A DNA stretch of 64,000 nucleotides from JANRKF01 sp964518725 (lineage in GTDB: Bacteria > Pseudomonadota > Alphaproteobacteria > Rickettsiales > SXRF01), in NCBI GenBank assembly GCA_964518725.1, contig CAZFKP010000010.1:12576-76575 (forward strand). Direction: 5' to 3'. The notes beneath the pieces are model-generated. The model worked only from the letters and a program-made list of their open reading frames with translations, did no database searches and was not told where the DNA came from. Positions 36,584 to 45,425 of the stretch are shown one piece after another. Numbering within the stretch: the stretch's first letter is position 1; each line of letters starts with the position of its first letter. The position numbers and the translations under genes are program-made.

Positions 36584-37966
36584 TCAGATTTTCTCAATCA
36601 CGGTTTTCACCGCCGCCACATCGTTGGCCACGGTTTCGTAGTTTTCTTTGCGGGAAAAAAGATCCAAAAGATGCTCCGGCAACGCTGGATTCATGCCACT
36701 GGCCGCCTTCACCGCATCCGGGAATTTCGCCGGATGGGCGGTGGCCAACACCACAAGCGGCGTCGCGGCGTCGCGGCGCGCATGCTGCCCAACATACACC
36801 CCGACCGCCGTATGCGGATCGAGCAATTCGCCGGTGGTTTCATACCACTCTTTGATGGTCGTCGTCGTCGTCGCATCATCACACCGCCCCGCCGCGAATT
36901 CACGGGTAAGCCGCGCGTAAGCATTCTCACTCAAGGTCAGTGATTTTTTAGCGCGGAACTCCGCCATCATCTCCGCAAGCTGCTTGCCATCACGATCATA
37001 GAGATCGAACAACAGCCGCTCGAAATTACTCGATATCTGGATATCCATGGAAGGCGACAGCGACGGCGACACACCCTGCATGCCGTAGGTTCCGGTCGCA
37101 AGCGTACGCGCCAGAATATCGTTTTTATTCGTCGCAATAATCAGCTGGTCAACCGGCAACCCCATGCGCTTGGCAATATAACCGGCATAAATATCGCCGA
37201 AATTCCCGGTCGGCACGGCAAACGAAATCGCCCGCGACGGCGCGCCAAGCGAGAGTGCCGCATAAAAATAATACACCACCTGTGCGAGAATGCGCGCCCA
37301 GTTGATGGAATTCACCGCCGTGAGGTGATGCTTCGCGCGGAACTCATGATCGTTAAACAGGGTTTTTACCATGTCCTGGCAATCGTCGAACGTGCCCTCC
37401 ACCGCGAGGTTGTGGACATTGGCATCAGCAATCGTCGTCATCTGGCGACGCTGCACGTCCGATACACGGCCTTTCGGATGCAGGATCACAATGTCCATAT
37501 TACCACGTCCGGCGCATCCGGCGATCGCCGCCGAGCCGGTATCGCCCGAGGTCGCTCCGATGACTACCACATGTTCCTTGCGCTTGGAAAGAATGTGGCC
37601 AAGCAGGCGACCTAAAAATTGCAGCGCGAAATCTTTGAACGCCAGCGTCGGGCCATGGAACAGTTCGAGCAAGAACGTCGAATGGTCGAGCTGCTTAAGC
37701 GGCGCAATCGCCGTGTGGCGGAACCCAGCATAGGCATCGTCGATGAGTTTTTTCAGTACCGCCTTGTCCATGTCGCCGGTGAAGCGCGAGATGATCGCAA
37801 GCGCGAGATCAGGGTAGGACAACCCACGCAGCGCCGTAATTTCCGGCATGGAAAACACCGGGATGGTTTCCGGCACATACAACCCGCCATCGCTGGCCAA
37901 CCCGGCAAGGACGACTTCTTCAAAATTCAAGACGGGGGCACTTCCGCGCGTGGAGATATATTTCAT
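36584..37966 (-). CDS. thrC: Threonine synthase
   Basis: 460 residues from ATG 37966 (MKYISTRGSAPVLNFEEVVL). The PLP-lysine region reads HGPTLAFKDFALQFLGRLLG, with VVIGATSGDTGSAAIAG and NSINWARILAQVVYYFYA as in the long bacterial ThrC. It turns phosphohomoserine into threonine. No ribosome binding site is seen. Upstream, a compound motif ends 26 bases before the ATG and TTATCC sits nine bases before it, so the mRNA may be almost leaderless. First gene of thrC-M16. Confidence 0.96.
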   Translation of the reverse strand: MKYISTRGSAPVLNFEEVVLAGLASDGGLYVPETIPVFSMPEITALRGLSYPDLALAIISRFTGDMDKAVLKKLIDDAYAGFRHTAIAPLKQLDHSTFLLELFHGPTLAFKDFALQFLGRLLGHILSKRKEHVVVIGATSGDTGSAAIAGCAGRGNMDIVILHPKGRVSDVQRRQMTTIADANVHNLAVEGTFDDCQDMVKTLFNDHEFRAKHHLTAVNSINWARILAQVVYYFYAALSLGAPSRAISFAVPTGNFGDIYAGYIAKRMGLPVDQLIIATNKNDILARTLATGTYGMQGVSPSLSPSMDIQISSNFERLLFDLYDRDGKQLAEMMAEFRAKKSLTLSENAYARLTREFAAGRCDDATTTTTIKEWYETTGELLDPHTAVGVYVGQHARRDAATPLVVLATAHPAKFPDAVKAASGMNPALPEHLLDLFSRKENYETVANDVAAVKTVIEKI

Positions 37967-37992
37967 ATTTTCAGGATAACAGCGAATATGCG

Positions 37993-38030
37993 TGTCACGG
38001 AAGGGCGAAAATGCATTTTTTAAAAAAAAT
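37993..38030 (-). promoter_or_regulatory. Compound promoter-like motif, copy B (thrC)
   Basis: On the minus strand: AAAATGCATTTTCGCCCTTCCGTGACA. The 13-base core CCCTTCCGTGACA equals copies A and C. After the core come 13 bases and then TTATCC, as at argD. The core ends 26 bases before the thrC ATG. Confidence 0.55.
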
Positions 38031-38102
38031 CTTTCAGCCATAGTTGACAGGTAACGCGCTTTACTATAAAAATTAACTGAATTTAACTAAAGGCCAGCCC
38101 AT

Positions 38103-38615
38103 ATGACAAAATTAGCTAACGCACTTGCCACCTATGTTTACCAAGGAAAGGGGCTTGATGCTGCCATCGACGCTTTTGACAGCGCTGCATTCAGCGATAC
38201 CGCCACGGCCTTCGCCGATATGAAGCGCGGTATCGTGACCGCGCTGGAAGATCTGGGAACCAAGCTAGAAGACGCCATAGGAGAACACAACAGCATTAAG
38301 TTTGGACAAACCCAGCCTTACGCATTTCGTTCGCAAGAAGAATCCGTCGCTATCGCGCTCGGCGAGGTGAAAGATAATTGGGAGCTGGTGAACCAACCGG
38401 CTTGCGTAAAACGTTTCAGCGTCATCGCGGGGGCGGTGAAACAAAGCGCTGGCATCAAGCTGGCTAAGTATCCCGCACGGCAAGCCGAATATGATGCGAT
38501 GTGTGAAAAAATCGACGATGCTGTCACCAACGTTAAAACCAAAGCAACCGCCCTACGCGTACAACATGAGCGTGAGGCCACCAGCCTTACAAGCAGTGCC
38601 GCCGTAGCACCGTAA
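38103..38615 (+). CDS. Unknown helical protein (170 aa)
   Basis: 170 residues, almost entirely helical, with FDSAAFSDTATAFADMKRGI, EDLGTKLEDAIGEHNSIKFG and ALGEVKDNWELVNQPACVKR. No signal peptide or membrane segment and no recognised family. The composition recalls small coiled-coil proteins. It diverges from thrC and converges on the SURF1 gene with six bases between stops. Confidence 0.65.
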   Translation: MTKLANALATYVYQGKGLDAAIDAFDSAAFSDTATAFADMKRGIVTALEDLGTKLEDAIGEHNSIKFGQTQPYAFRSQEESVAIALGEVKDNWELVNQPACVKRFSVIAGAVKQSAGIKLAKYPARQAEYDAMCEKIDDAVTNVKTKATALRVQHEREATSLTSSAAVAP

Positions 38616-38621
38616 TTCCTG

Positions 38622-39293
38622 TTATTGCTTTTTCCGGTAATACGCGCCGAACATTACCACGCTGATGGCGGCAACCCCAAACCAGGTGATCGCGTAGCCC
38701 AGATGATCGTTGCGGAAAATCACCGTGCCGTCATTCGGGATCGGGTAGACTCCCGACTCATACTTGCCAATCGCTTCCACTACCAGCGGCAGCGGCTTCT
38801 GGCCGAGCGTTTCGCCGATGGCATCCATATCCTCGTAGCTCCAGATATTTTTTTCGGGATTGTTCTCCGGCGCAAAATAACGCTTGGTGCGTAACGGCCT
38901 CAGCATGCCCGGCACCGTCACCACCCCTACCGGTTTTGTCTCTTCACCCAGCGGCGAGAACCCCCGGTTGACCAGGATAATGCGCCCATCATCGTCCAGC
39001 GAAAACGGCGTGACGATATAATAGCCCAGGCTCATGCCCTGCTGGCGACCGATCAGGTGAATGGTTTTGTCATGCAGGAACGTGCCGGTTAACAGCACCT
39101 GCCGGTAGGCAAGGTCGCTGATATCCTCCGGCAACCCGGCCAGCACCGGCGCGGCCTTGGTTGCTTCGACCCTGGTCATCAATTCCTGTTTCCACGCCAG
39201 CCTGTTCAGTTGCCAAACACCGAGCGCACAGAGAACCGTGAAAGAGAGGATGAAAAATACGGTAGGGATAAGTTCTGGTTTGCGAAATATCAT
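38622..39293 (-). CDS. SURF1 family protein (cytochrome oxidase assembly)
   Basis: 223 residues with a membrane helix at each end (about 10-28 and 200-218), the SURF1 topology. Motifs GVWQLNRLAWKQELM near the N-terminus, ILVNRGFSPLG in the middle and NDHLGYAITWFGVAAISVVM at the end are diagnostic. SURF1 helps insert haem a into cytochrome c oxidase. Usually it lies beside cox genes; here none are adjacent. It diverges from the peroxiredoxin gene. Confidence 0.92.
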   Translation of the reverse strand: MIFRKPELIPTVFFILSFTVLCALGVWQLNRLAWKQELMTRVEATKAAPVLAGLPEDISDLAYRQVLLTGTFLHDKTIHLIGRQQGMSLGYYIVTPFSLDDDGRIILVNRGFSPLGEETKPVGVVTVPGMLRPLRTKRYFAPENNPEKNIWSYEDMDAIGETLGQKPLPLVVEAIGKYESGVYPIPNDGTVIFRNDHLGYAITWFGVAAISVVMFGAYYRKKQ

Positions 39294-39385
39294 GTTTTTG
39301 CATCTCTAATGCTTGAAGCTTGGGATTTAAGGCGTATATATACCGTAATCATTGAGAGTTTAAACCCCTAATTCATGGAGATGTT

Positions 39386-40024
39386 ATGAGCGTACTAGTA
39401 GGCAAAGCCGCCCCGGATTTTACCGCAAAGGCCGTCCTTCCCGATAATTCCTTCGACGAAAGCTTCAGCCTTTACAGCCATCTGGGCATCAAAAAAGACG
39501 CCTCCGGCAAAGTCACCAAAAAAGGTAAAGTCGGCGTGCTGTTCTTCTACCCGCTCGATTTTACGTTCGTCTGCCCGTCGGAAATCATCGCCTTCAACAA
39601 CCGCCTCAAGGAATTCAAGCTACGTAAGTGCGAAGTGATCGCCGTCTCGGTCGATTCCCACTTCACCCACCTTGCCTGGAAACAAACCCCGATCGAAAAA
39701 GGCGGCATCGGCAACGTGCAATTCCCGATGGTGGCCGACCTCACCAAGTCCATCGCCCGCGATTACGACGTGCTGCTCGGCGACGCGGTTGCTTTCCGCG
39801 GCACCTTCCTGATCGACGGCAACGGCACCGTCCGCCACCAGATCGTCAATGACCTGCCGCTCGGCCGGAATGTCGATGAGGCGCTACGCATGGTCGATGC
39901 GCTGCAATTCCACGAAGAGCACGGCGAAGTCTGCCCGGCAGGCTGGGAGCGCGGTGAAGACGGCATGAAAGCCAGCGCCGATGGTGTTGCCAAATACCTG
40001 AAGAAAAACGCCGGCAACCTTTAG
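39386..40024 (+). CDS. 2-Cys peroxiredoxin
   Basis: 212 residues, AhpC/Prx1 group. GGAG precedes the ATG. The peroxidatic cysteine is in DFTFVCPSEIIAF and the resolving cysteine in GEVCPAGWERGEDGMKAS near the C-terminus, so it is a typical 2-Cys enzyme. It reduces peroxides using a thioredoxin-type donor; trxB lies two genes downstream, suggesting a functional group. Confidence 0.94.
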   Translation: MSVLVGKAAPDFTAKAVLPDNSFDESFSLYSHLGIKKDASGKVTKKGKVGVLFFYPLDFTFVCPSEIIAFNNRLKEFKLRKCEVIAVSVDSHFTHLAWKQTPIEKGGIGNVQFPMVADLTKSIARDYDVLLGDAVAFRGTFLIDGNGTVRHQIVNDLPLGRNVDEALRMVDALQFHEEHGEVCPAGWERGEDGMKASADGVAKYLKKNAGNL

Positions 40025-40060
40025 CCTGCACTCCAATCACCAACCACCCGGGGGAAATCC

Positions 40061-40774
40061 ATGTTCCGTAATCGCCACGCCATTGTTGCTATTGTCGCTG
40101 CCACACTGCTTGCCACGCCCGTCATGGCCAGTGATGGTGATACGCCGCCAACCCGCCGTCACCATGCCACAAAAGCCAAGAAGACCAAAAACCCGGCCAT
40201 CAACGCTTACATTAAGGCCAACGAGAAGATGCACCGCGATATGGACATCATCTATAGCGGCAATGCCGACATTGATTTTGCACGCGGCATGATTCCCCAC
40301 CATCAAGGCGCCGTCGACATGGCGGAGGTGGTGTTGCAGTATGGTGATGATGCCGAAATAAAAGAGCTCGCGCAGCGCATCATCGTCTGGCAGGAAGCTG
40401 AGATCGGCATGATGAAGCAATGGCTGCTGACCCATGACAGCACGTGGCAAGCCGAGCACCCCCTCGCCATGCAGAGTGTGAAAGGCTATGTCGAGGCGAT
40501 GAACATCATGCATCGCGATATGAATATCGACTATACCGGCGATGCCGATGTGGATTTTGCACGCGGTATGATTCCTCACCACCAAGGCGCCGTCGACATG
40601 GCGGATGTGCTGGTTGCGTTCGGCGTAGCACCGATGCTGCGTAGCCTTTCGCATGATATTGTCCGCAGTCAAGGACAAGAGATACGCCTGATGCAAGAAT
40701 GGCTGGAGAAACAACCACCCCTGCCGATCGTCAAGAAAAAATCAACCAAGAAGCATCACGGACACCATGGCTAG
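40061..40774 (+). CDS. Exported protein with tandem DUF305 domains
   Basis: 237 residues. A signal peptide (VAIVAATLLATPVMAS) precedes two copies of DUF305, each with DFARGMIPHHQGAVDMA (near residues 70 and 168) and each followed by a helix ending EIGMMKQWL or EIRLMQEWL. The His pairs and Met residues suggest metal (copper) binding, but the function is not proven. The C-terminus is His/Lys-rich (KKKSTKKHHGHHG). The trxB start overlaps the stop of this gene, so they are coupled. Confidence 0.88.
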   Translation: MFRNRHAIVAIVAATLLATPVMASDGDTPPTRRHHATKAKKTKNPAINAYIKANEKMHRDMDIIYSGNADIDFARGMIPHHQGAVDMAEVVLQYGDDAEIKELAQRIIVWQEAEIGMMKQWLLTHDSTWQAEHPLAMQSVKGYVEAMNIMHRDMNIDYTGDADVDFARGMIPHHQGAVDMADVLVAFGVAPMLRSLSHDIVRSQGQEIRLMQEWLEKQPPLPIVKKKSTKKHHGHHG

Positions 40775-41708
40775 CCATCATACCAAAGTTCTTATCCTCG
40801 GTTCCGGCGCGGCCGGCTGCACCGCCGCTATCTATGCCGCGCGCGCGAGCCTGAACCCCATCATGGTGCATGGTATGCAACCCGGCGGCCAGCTCACCAT
40901 CACCACCGATGTTGAGAATTTCCCCGGCTTCGAACATGCGGTGCAAGGCCCGTGGCTGATGGAGCAGATGGAAAAACAAGCCGCCCATGTCGGCACCCAG
41001 ATTTTCCACGACACGATTAAATCGGTAGACCTGAGCAAGCGCCCTTTCACCGCCGAGGGAGAATCCGGCGACACCTACACCGCCGATGCGCTGGTGATCG
41101 CAACCGGCGCCAGTGCCCGCTGGCTAGGGATTCCGAGCGAACAGAAATTTTCCGGCTTCGGCGTTTCGGCCTGCGCGACGTGCGACGGGTTCTTTTACAA
41201 AGGCAAAGAAGTGGTCGTGATCGGCGGCGGTAATTCTGCGGTTGAAGAAGCGCTGTACCTCACCAACATTGCCAGCAAAGTCACCCTCATCCACCGCCGC
41301 GATTCGCTGAAAGCTGAGAAAATCGGGCAGGAGCGCCTGTTCAAGAATCCGAAGGCAGCCGTTATCTGGGATAGCGTGGTCGAGGAATTCGTCGGCACCG
41401 AAAATCCGAATTCACTCACCGCCGTCAAATTGAAAAATGTGAAAACCGGCGCAATTTCGAAATTCAAAACCGACGGCGCGTTTGTCGCCATCGGCCACAC
41501 GCCGAACACCGAATTGTTCAAAGGTACTATCACACTCGACAGCGATGGTTATATCGTCACCACCCCCGGCAGCACCAAAACCAACATCGAAGGTGTCTTT
41601 GCCGCCGGCGACGTGCAGGATAAAATTTTCCGCCAGGCGGTGACCGCCGCCGGCACCGGCTGCATGGCCGCACTGGAAGCAGAGCGCTTCCTGATGGGGC
41701 ACGGGTGA
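40767..41708 (+). CDS. trxB: Thioredoxin reductase
   Basis: 313 residues. FAD site LILGSGAAGCTAAIYAARAS, redox-active disulfide SACATCDGFFY (CxxC), NADPH site VVIGGGNSAVEEALYLTN, and C-terminal GVFAAGDVQDKIFRQAVTAA. It passes electrons from NADPH to thioredoxin and so to peroxiredoxin. It starts inside the end of the DUF305 gene, and its own stop overlaps the GTG start of a small lipoprotein gene. Confidence 0.97.
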   Translation: MASHHTKVLILGSGAAGCTAAIYAARASLNPIMVHGMQPGGQLTITTDVENFPGFEHAVQGPWLMEQMEKQAAHVGTQIFHDTIKSVDLSKRPFTAEGESGDTYTADALVIATGASARWLGIPSEQKFSGFGVSACATCDGFFYKGKEVVVIGGGNSAVEEALYLTNIASKVTLIHRRDSLKAEKIGQERLFKNPKAAVIWDSVVEEFVGTENPNSLTAVKLKNVKTGAISKFKTDGAFVAIGHTPNTELFKGTITLDSDGYIVTTPGSTKTNIEGVFAAGDVQDKIFRQAVTAAGTGCMAALEAERFLMGHG

Positions 41709-41893
41709 AGATTTGGTTGATCGCGCTGATGCTAGCCGGGCTATCTGCCTGCGCCCGCACGGACGATCAGGCCACCGACTGGGATAGTATCAACTACATC
41801 AAAATCGCTTGTAAAAACAATCCCGCCTCAAGCGGCTGCAAGTATGACGAGGATGCCGCCGATACCGGGCGCCGTGGGGGTAAAGGCAGGTAA
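41705..41893 (+). CDS. Small lipoprotein (62 aa)
   Basis: 62 residues from a GTG start (41705) that overlaps the trxB stop. A short lipoprotein signal ends LAGLSAC, giving a lipidated Cys. The mature part contains TDWDSINYIKIACKNNPASS followed by GCK and a basic tail. It is closely related to the broken frame just downstream. Family and role are unknown. Probably co-transcribed with trxB. Confidence 0.7.
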   Translation: MKIWLIALMLAGLSACARTDDQATDWDSINYIKIACKNNPASSGCKYDEDAADTGRRGGKGR

Positions 41894-41919
41894 CGCCAAT
41901 CCGATATAGAGGAGCAGTT

Positions 41920-42147
41920 ATGTTATACTATAGAAACATGATGACCCACTCCCTCCTCTGTGTGCTCATGGCCATTGCCGCCACGGGCTGCGCCGGATGA
42001 CTGCCAGGCGGCAAAACCACCGATTGGGACAACATCAATTACACTAAAATCGCCTGCGAGAATAACCCCAACAGCCCCGGCTGCAAAACCGCTAAGGGTA
42101 TGGGCATGGAAGGCGGCGGCGGACATCATGGCCATGGCCACCGGTGA
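41920..42147 (+). pseudogene. Tandem paralogue of the small lipoprotein with an in-frame TGA
   Basis: ATG 41920, preceded by GAGGAG, opens a lipoprotein signal ending MAIAATGCAG, then TGA at 41998-42000. The same frame continues with KTTDWDNINYTKIACENNPN, then SPGCK and a Gly/His tail (GGGGHHGHGHR) to a second TGA at 42145. It matches the intact neighbour over the DWD-INY-KIAC-NNP-GCK core. Either a recent nonsense mutation or an unusual read-through; many genes here end in TGA, so genome-wide recoding is unlikely. Confidence 0.75.
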
Positions 42148-42194
42148 CCGGAGAGCATTTTTATACCCCACCCCCGTATATCGGCACTTGGTGC

Positions 42195-42211
42195 AATGCA
42201 AAAATTGCATT
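42195..42211. promoter_or_regulatory. Palindrome upstream of the LysR gene
   Basis: AATGCAAAAATTGCATT, a perfect 17-base inverted repeat about 40 bases before the LysR start. The shape (ATGC, A/T core, GCAT) fits a LysR-type site and recurs just after the gene at 43161. Confidence 0.5.
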
Positions 42212-42251
42212 ATAGCTATGCCATAAAACGTAAAAAGTGAACCGTGCTCTT

Positions 42252-43160
42252 ATGATGGACTGGGATAAGCTTCGTATCTTCCACACGGTAGCAACCGCCA
42301 AAAGCTTCACCCGCGCTGGCGAGATGATGAATTTGAGCCAGTCGGCTATCAGCCGGCAGATTTCGGCATTGGAAGAATCCCTGCAGGTTTCACTGTTTCA
42401 CCGTCACGCCCGTGGACTGATGCTTTCCGAACAGGGTGAAATATTATTCCGCACCGTGAGCGACATACTCACCCGCCTGTCTGCTGCTGAAAACGCGCTG
42501 ATGGAAAGCAAGGAACGCCCCCGCGGCCCCATCAAGATCACCGCGCCTGTTGCCATCGGCACCACCTGGCTCACCCCGCGCATGCGCGAATTCTGCGAAG
42601 CCTACCCGGAAATCACCCCTACCCTGCTGGTTGACGACCGCGAACTTGACCTCACCATGCGCGAAGCCGACGTCGCCATCCGCCTCTGGCCGGCTAAGCA
42701 CCCCGATCTGGTGCAGAAAAAGCTGACGGTGCTCAACAACTCCATCTACGCATCGAACGATTATTTGCGCGCTTACGGCATCCCTAAAAAACCGGAAGAC
42801 CTGGTCAACCACCGGCTAATTACCTACGGCGAAGATTTGCGCCAACCTTTCGCCGAGGTAAACTGGATCCTAACCAAAGGCGCGAAAAAAGACGAAGAAC
42901 GCCGCACCGCCTTCAAAATCAATAGCCTTTATGGCATGTTCAAGGCCGTACAAAGCGGCATCGGGCTTGCCGGCCTGCCCGACTACATGGCCAAGAACAT
43001 GACCGGCATCAGTCAGGTGCTTCCAGAACTCTCCGGCCCCACCACCGACGTGTATTTCATCTATTCCATGGAACTGAGAAACTCGAAAAGAGTCAAGGTT
43101 TTCAAAGATTTCATCACACGCAAGCTCGCTGAAGACGGATTAATGAAAGAAGCTCTGTGA
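42252..43160 (+). CDS. LysR-family regulator, LsrB/VtlR-like
   Basis: About 302 residues from ATG 42252 or 42255 (MDWDKLRIFHTVATAKSFTR). N-terminal winged helix-turn-helix SLSQSAISRQISALE-like (NLSQSAISRQISALEESLQV), then a LysR effector domain. The start sequence and the position just after trxB match the LsrB/VtlR group of alphaproteobacteria, which in rhizobia and Brucella controls oxidative stress, glutathione and small RNA genes. Near-identical palindromes flank the gene (42195, 43161), suggesting autoregulation. A strong terminator follows. Confidence 0.86.
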   Translation: MMDWDKLRIFHTVATAKSFTRAGEMMNLSQSAISRQISALEESLQVSLFHRHARGLMLSEQGEILFRTVSDILTRLSAAENALMESKERPRGPIKITAPVAIGTTWLTPRMREFCEAYPEITPTLLVDDRELDLTMREADVAIRLWPAKHPDLVQKKLTVLNNSIYASNDYLRAYGIPKKPEDLVNHRLITYGEDLRQPFAEVNWILTKGAKKDEERRTAFKINSLYGMFKAVQSGIGLAGLPDYMAKNMTGISQVLPELSGPTTDVYFIYSMELRNSKRVKVFKDFITRKLAEDGLMKEAL

Positions 43161-43177
43161 TATGCAAAAAATGCATA
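43161..43177. promoter_or_regulatory. Palindrome downstream of the LysR gene
   Basis: TATGCAAAAAATGCATA directly after the LysR stop, sharing ATGCAAAAA..TGCAT with the upstream palindrome. The remainder of the 254-base gap to dxs holds AT-rich sequence and the terminator. Confidence 0.45.
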
Positions 43178-43310
43178 GCTGCTACGTTATAATATAATTA
43201 CTAATCATTTTTAGAATGTCATATAACCGTGCTATGAGCTAGGCTCATTTAAGGACATAAATTCCTTACTTTGAAATTTATACCCCTTAATCCTCCCTGT
43301 TATTTATATT

Positions 43311-43339
43311 TGGCCAGCCTTCGGGCTGGCCTTTTTTTA
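43311..43339 (+). terminator. Rho-independent terminator
   Basis: GGCCAGCC-TTCG-GGCTGGCC followed by seven T. A second small hairpin (CCCCGCGAAGACGGGG, about 43345-43360) lies just after it. Confidence 0.92.
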
Positions 43340-43414
43340 AAAATCCCCGCGAAGACGGGGATCTGTGCTTATCCGTTTGCAAACCGCGCTTGATTCTCCT
43401 AGTTTTGTTCTCCT

Positions 43415-45328
43415 ATGAGAACTCCTTTACTTGATACAATAAAAATTCCTGCGGACATGCGCTCATTTGATGATGCGCAGCTGCACCAACTCGCAGATGA
43501 GCTGCGCGCTGAAACCATCAGTTCAGTCGCCCACACAGGCGGGCATCTCGGCGCAGGCCTCGGTGTCGTCGAACTCACCGTCGCACTTCACCATGTGTTC
43601 AACACGCCGGACGATAAAGTCATCTGGGATGTCGGCCACCAATCCTATCCCCATAAAATCCTGACCGGCCGCCGCGACCGCATCCGCACCATCCGCCAGC
43701 CAGACGGGCTTGCCGGATTCTGCAAGCGCGACGAAAGCGAATACGACGTGTTCGGCGCCGGCCACAGCTCCACCTCGATTTCCGCCGCCCTCGGCATGGC
43801 GGTAGCGCGGGACAAAAATCAGCAAACCCACGAAGTGATCGCGGTGATCGGCGACGGCGCCATGTCGGCTGGCATGGCCTATGAGGCGATGAATAACGCC
43901 GGAGCGCTGGGCACACGGCTCATTGTCGTGCTCAACGATAACGACATGTCGATCGCGCCGCCGGTGGGCGCATTCAGCGCGTATCTCTCGCGTCTGATTT
44001 CCTCGCATTCCTACCATTCCATCCGCCATATCGGCAAAGTAGTGACCAGTAAATTCCCGGCACCGCTCGCACGCCTCGCCAAAAAAATGGAGCACTTCGC
44101 CCGCGATTTCGCCATTGGCGGCACATTGTTTGAACAGATGGGATTTTATTATGTAGGCCCCGTCGATGGCCACAATCTCGACCATCTGCTGCCGGTACTC
44201 CGCAACATAAAAAACGAAAAAGATTCCGGCCCGGTGCTGCTGCATGTCGTCACCAAAAAAGGCCATGGCTACGCGCCTGCCGAAGCATCTGACGATAAGT
44301 ACCATGGCGTTGTCACCTTCGACGTGAAAACCGGCACCCAGAAGAAAACCGCCGCCAGCGCACCGAGCTACACCAAGGTATTTGCCGATGCGCTGATCGC
44401 CGAAGCAGAAAAAGACGAAAAAATCATCGCCATCACCGCCGCCATGCCAAGCGGCACCGGGCTGGATGCGTTTGAGAAAGCCTATCCCGACCGCACCTTC
44501 GACGTCGGCATCGCCGAACAGCATGCCGTGACCTTCGCCGCCGGCCTCGCCGTCGAAGGATACAAGCCATTCTGTGCGATTTATTCCACTTTCCTGCAAC
44601 GCGCTTACGACCAGGTGGTACACGATGTCGCCGTCCAGAATTTACCGGTACGTTTCGCACTCGACCGCGCCGGACTGGTTGGTGCCGATGGACCAACCCA
44701 TGCCGGAAGTTTTGACATCGCCTACCTCGCAACCCTGCCTAATTTCGTGGTGATGGCCGCCAGCGACGAAGCCGAGCTGGTACATATGGTCGCCACCGCC
44801 CGCGCCTACGATCAGGGCCCCATTGCGTTCCGTTACCCTCGCGGCGAAGGCGTTGGAGTCGCACTTCCGAAACTTGGCGTGCCGCTGGAAATCGGCAAGG
44901 GACGCATTGTAAGGAATGGAACCGATGTTGCATTTTTATCGCTTGGCACGCGCCTTACCGAATGCTTGAAAGCCGCCGAGCTTTTGGAAGAAAAAGGCAT
45001 CCGCCCTACCGTCGCCGATGCACGCTTCGCCAAGCCGCTCGACCACGCACTGATCCGCGAACTGTGCAATAACCATCCGCTGGTCATCACCGTCGAGGAA
45101 GGTGCCGTCGGTGGATTCGGTGCCCATGTGTTGACCTTCGCCAGCGACGATAACCTGCTCGAAAAAACCAAGCTCATCACCCTCCGCCTGCCAGATATTT
45201 TCCAGGATCATGGCAAACCACACGCCATGTATGACGCTGCAGGCCTAAACGCTGAGCAGATTGTCGCATCCGTGCTCACTGCGGGAACTGCTGCAAAATC
45301 GCCCCGTACAAAACGGAAAGCCTCCTGA
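43415..45328 (+). CDS. dxs: 1-deoxy-D-xylulose-5-phosphate synthase
   Basis: 637 residues, full length. Thiamine diphosphate site VIGDGAMSAGMAYEAMNNAG, the N-terminal GGHLGAGLGVVELTVALHHV with DVGHQSYPHKILTGR, transketolase-type middle FDVGIAEQHAVTFAAGLAVE and DRAGLVGADGPTHAGSFD, and a C-terminal domain ending in VTVEEGAVGGFG. It makes DXP from pyruvate and glyceraldehyde 3-phosphate at the head of the MEP isoprenoid pathway. The terminator at 43311 separates it from the LysR gene. Confidence 0.97.
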   Translation: MRTPLLDTIKIPADMRSFDDAQLHQLADELRAETISSVAHTGGHLGAGLGVVELTVALHHVFNTPDDKVIWDVGHQSYPHKILTGRRDRIRTIRQPDGLAGFCKRDESEYDVFGAGHSSTSISAALGMAVARDKNQQTHEVIAVIGDGAMSAGMAYEAMNNAGALGTRLIVVLNDNDMSIAPPVGAFSAYLSRLISSHSYHSIRHIGKVVTSKFPAPLARLAKKMEHFARDFAIGGTLFEQMGFYYVGPVDGHNLDHLLPVLRNIKNEKDSGPVLLHVVTKKGHGYAPAEASDDKYHGVVTFDVKTGTQKKTAASAPSYTKVFADALIAEAEKDEKIIAITAAMPSGTGLDAFEKAYPDRTFDVGIAEQHAVTFAAGLAVEGYKPFCAIYSTFLQRAYDQVVHDVAVQNLPVRFALDRAGLVGADGPTHAGSFDIAYLATLPNFVVMAASDEAELVHMVATARAYDQGPIAFRYPRGEGVGVALPKLGVPLEIGKGRIVRNGTDVAFLSLGTRLTECLKAAELLEEKGIRPTVADARFAKPLDHALIRELCNNHPLVITVEEGAVGGFGAHVLTFASDDNLLEKTKLITLRLPDIFQDHGKPHAMYDAAGLNAEQIVASVLTAGTAAKSPRTKRKAS

Positions 45329-45425
45329 TAAATAATGATAATTCCAGAACTTTCATGTCATAAAACTTTCATAATTTCTGGCCATGAATATGGTAGAATG
45401 GCGTAATGGAAGGAATCAACAACCC

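Noticed and set aside
41998..42000. TGA as selenocysteine or recoded tryptophan
   Set aside because: Many genes in the window end in TGA, no SECIS-like element is evident, and the paralogue has no Cys at this place. A nonsense mutation is simpler.
43523..44623. 366-codon minus-strand frame inside dxs
   Set aside because: Shadow caused by codon bias; dxs on the plus strand has every expected motif.
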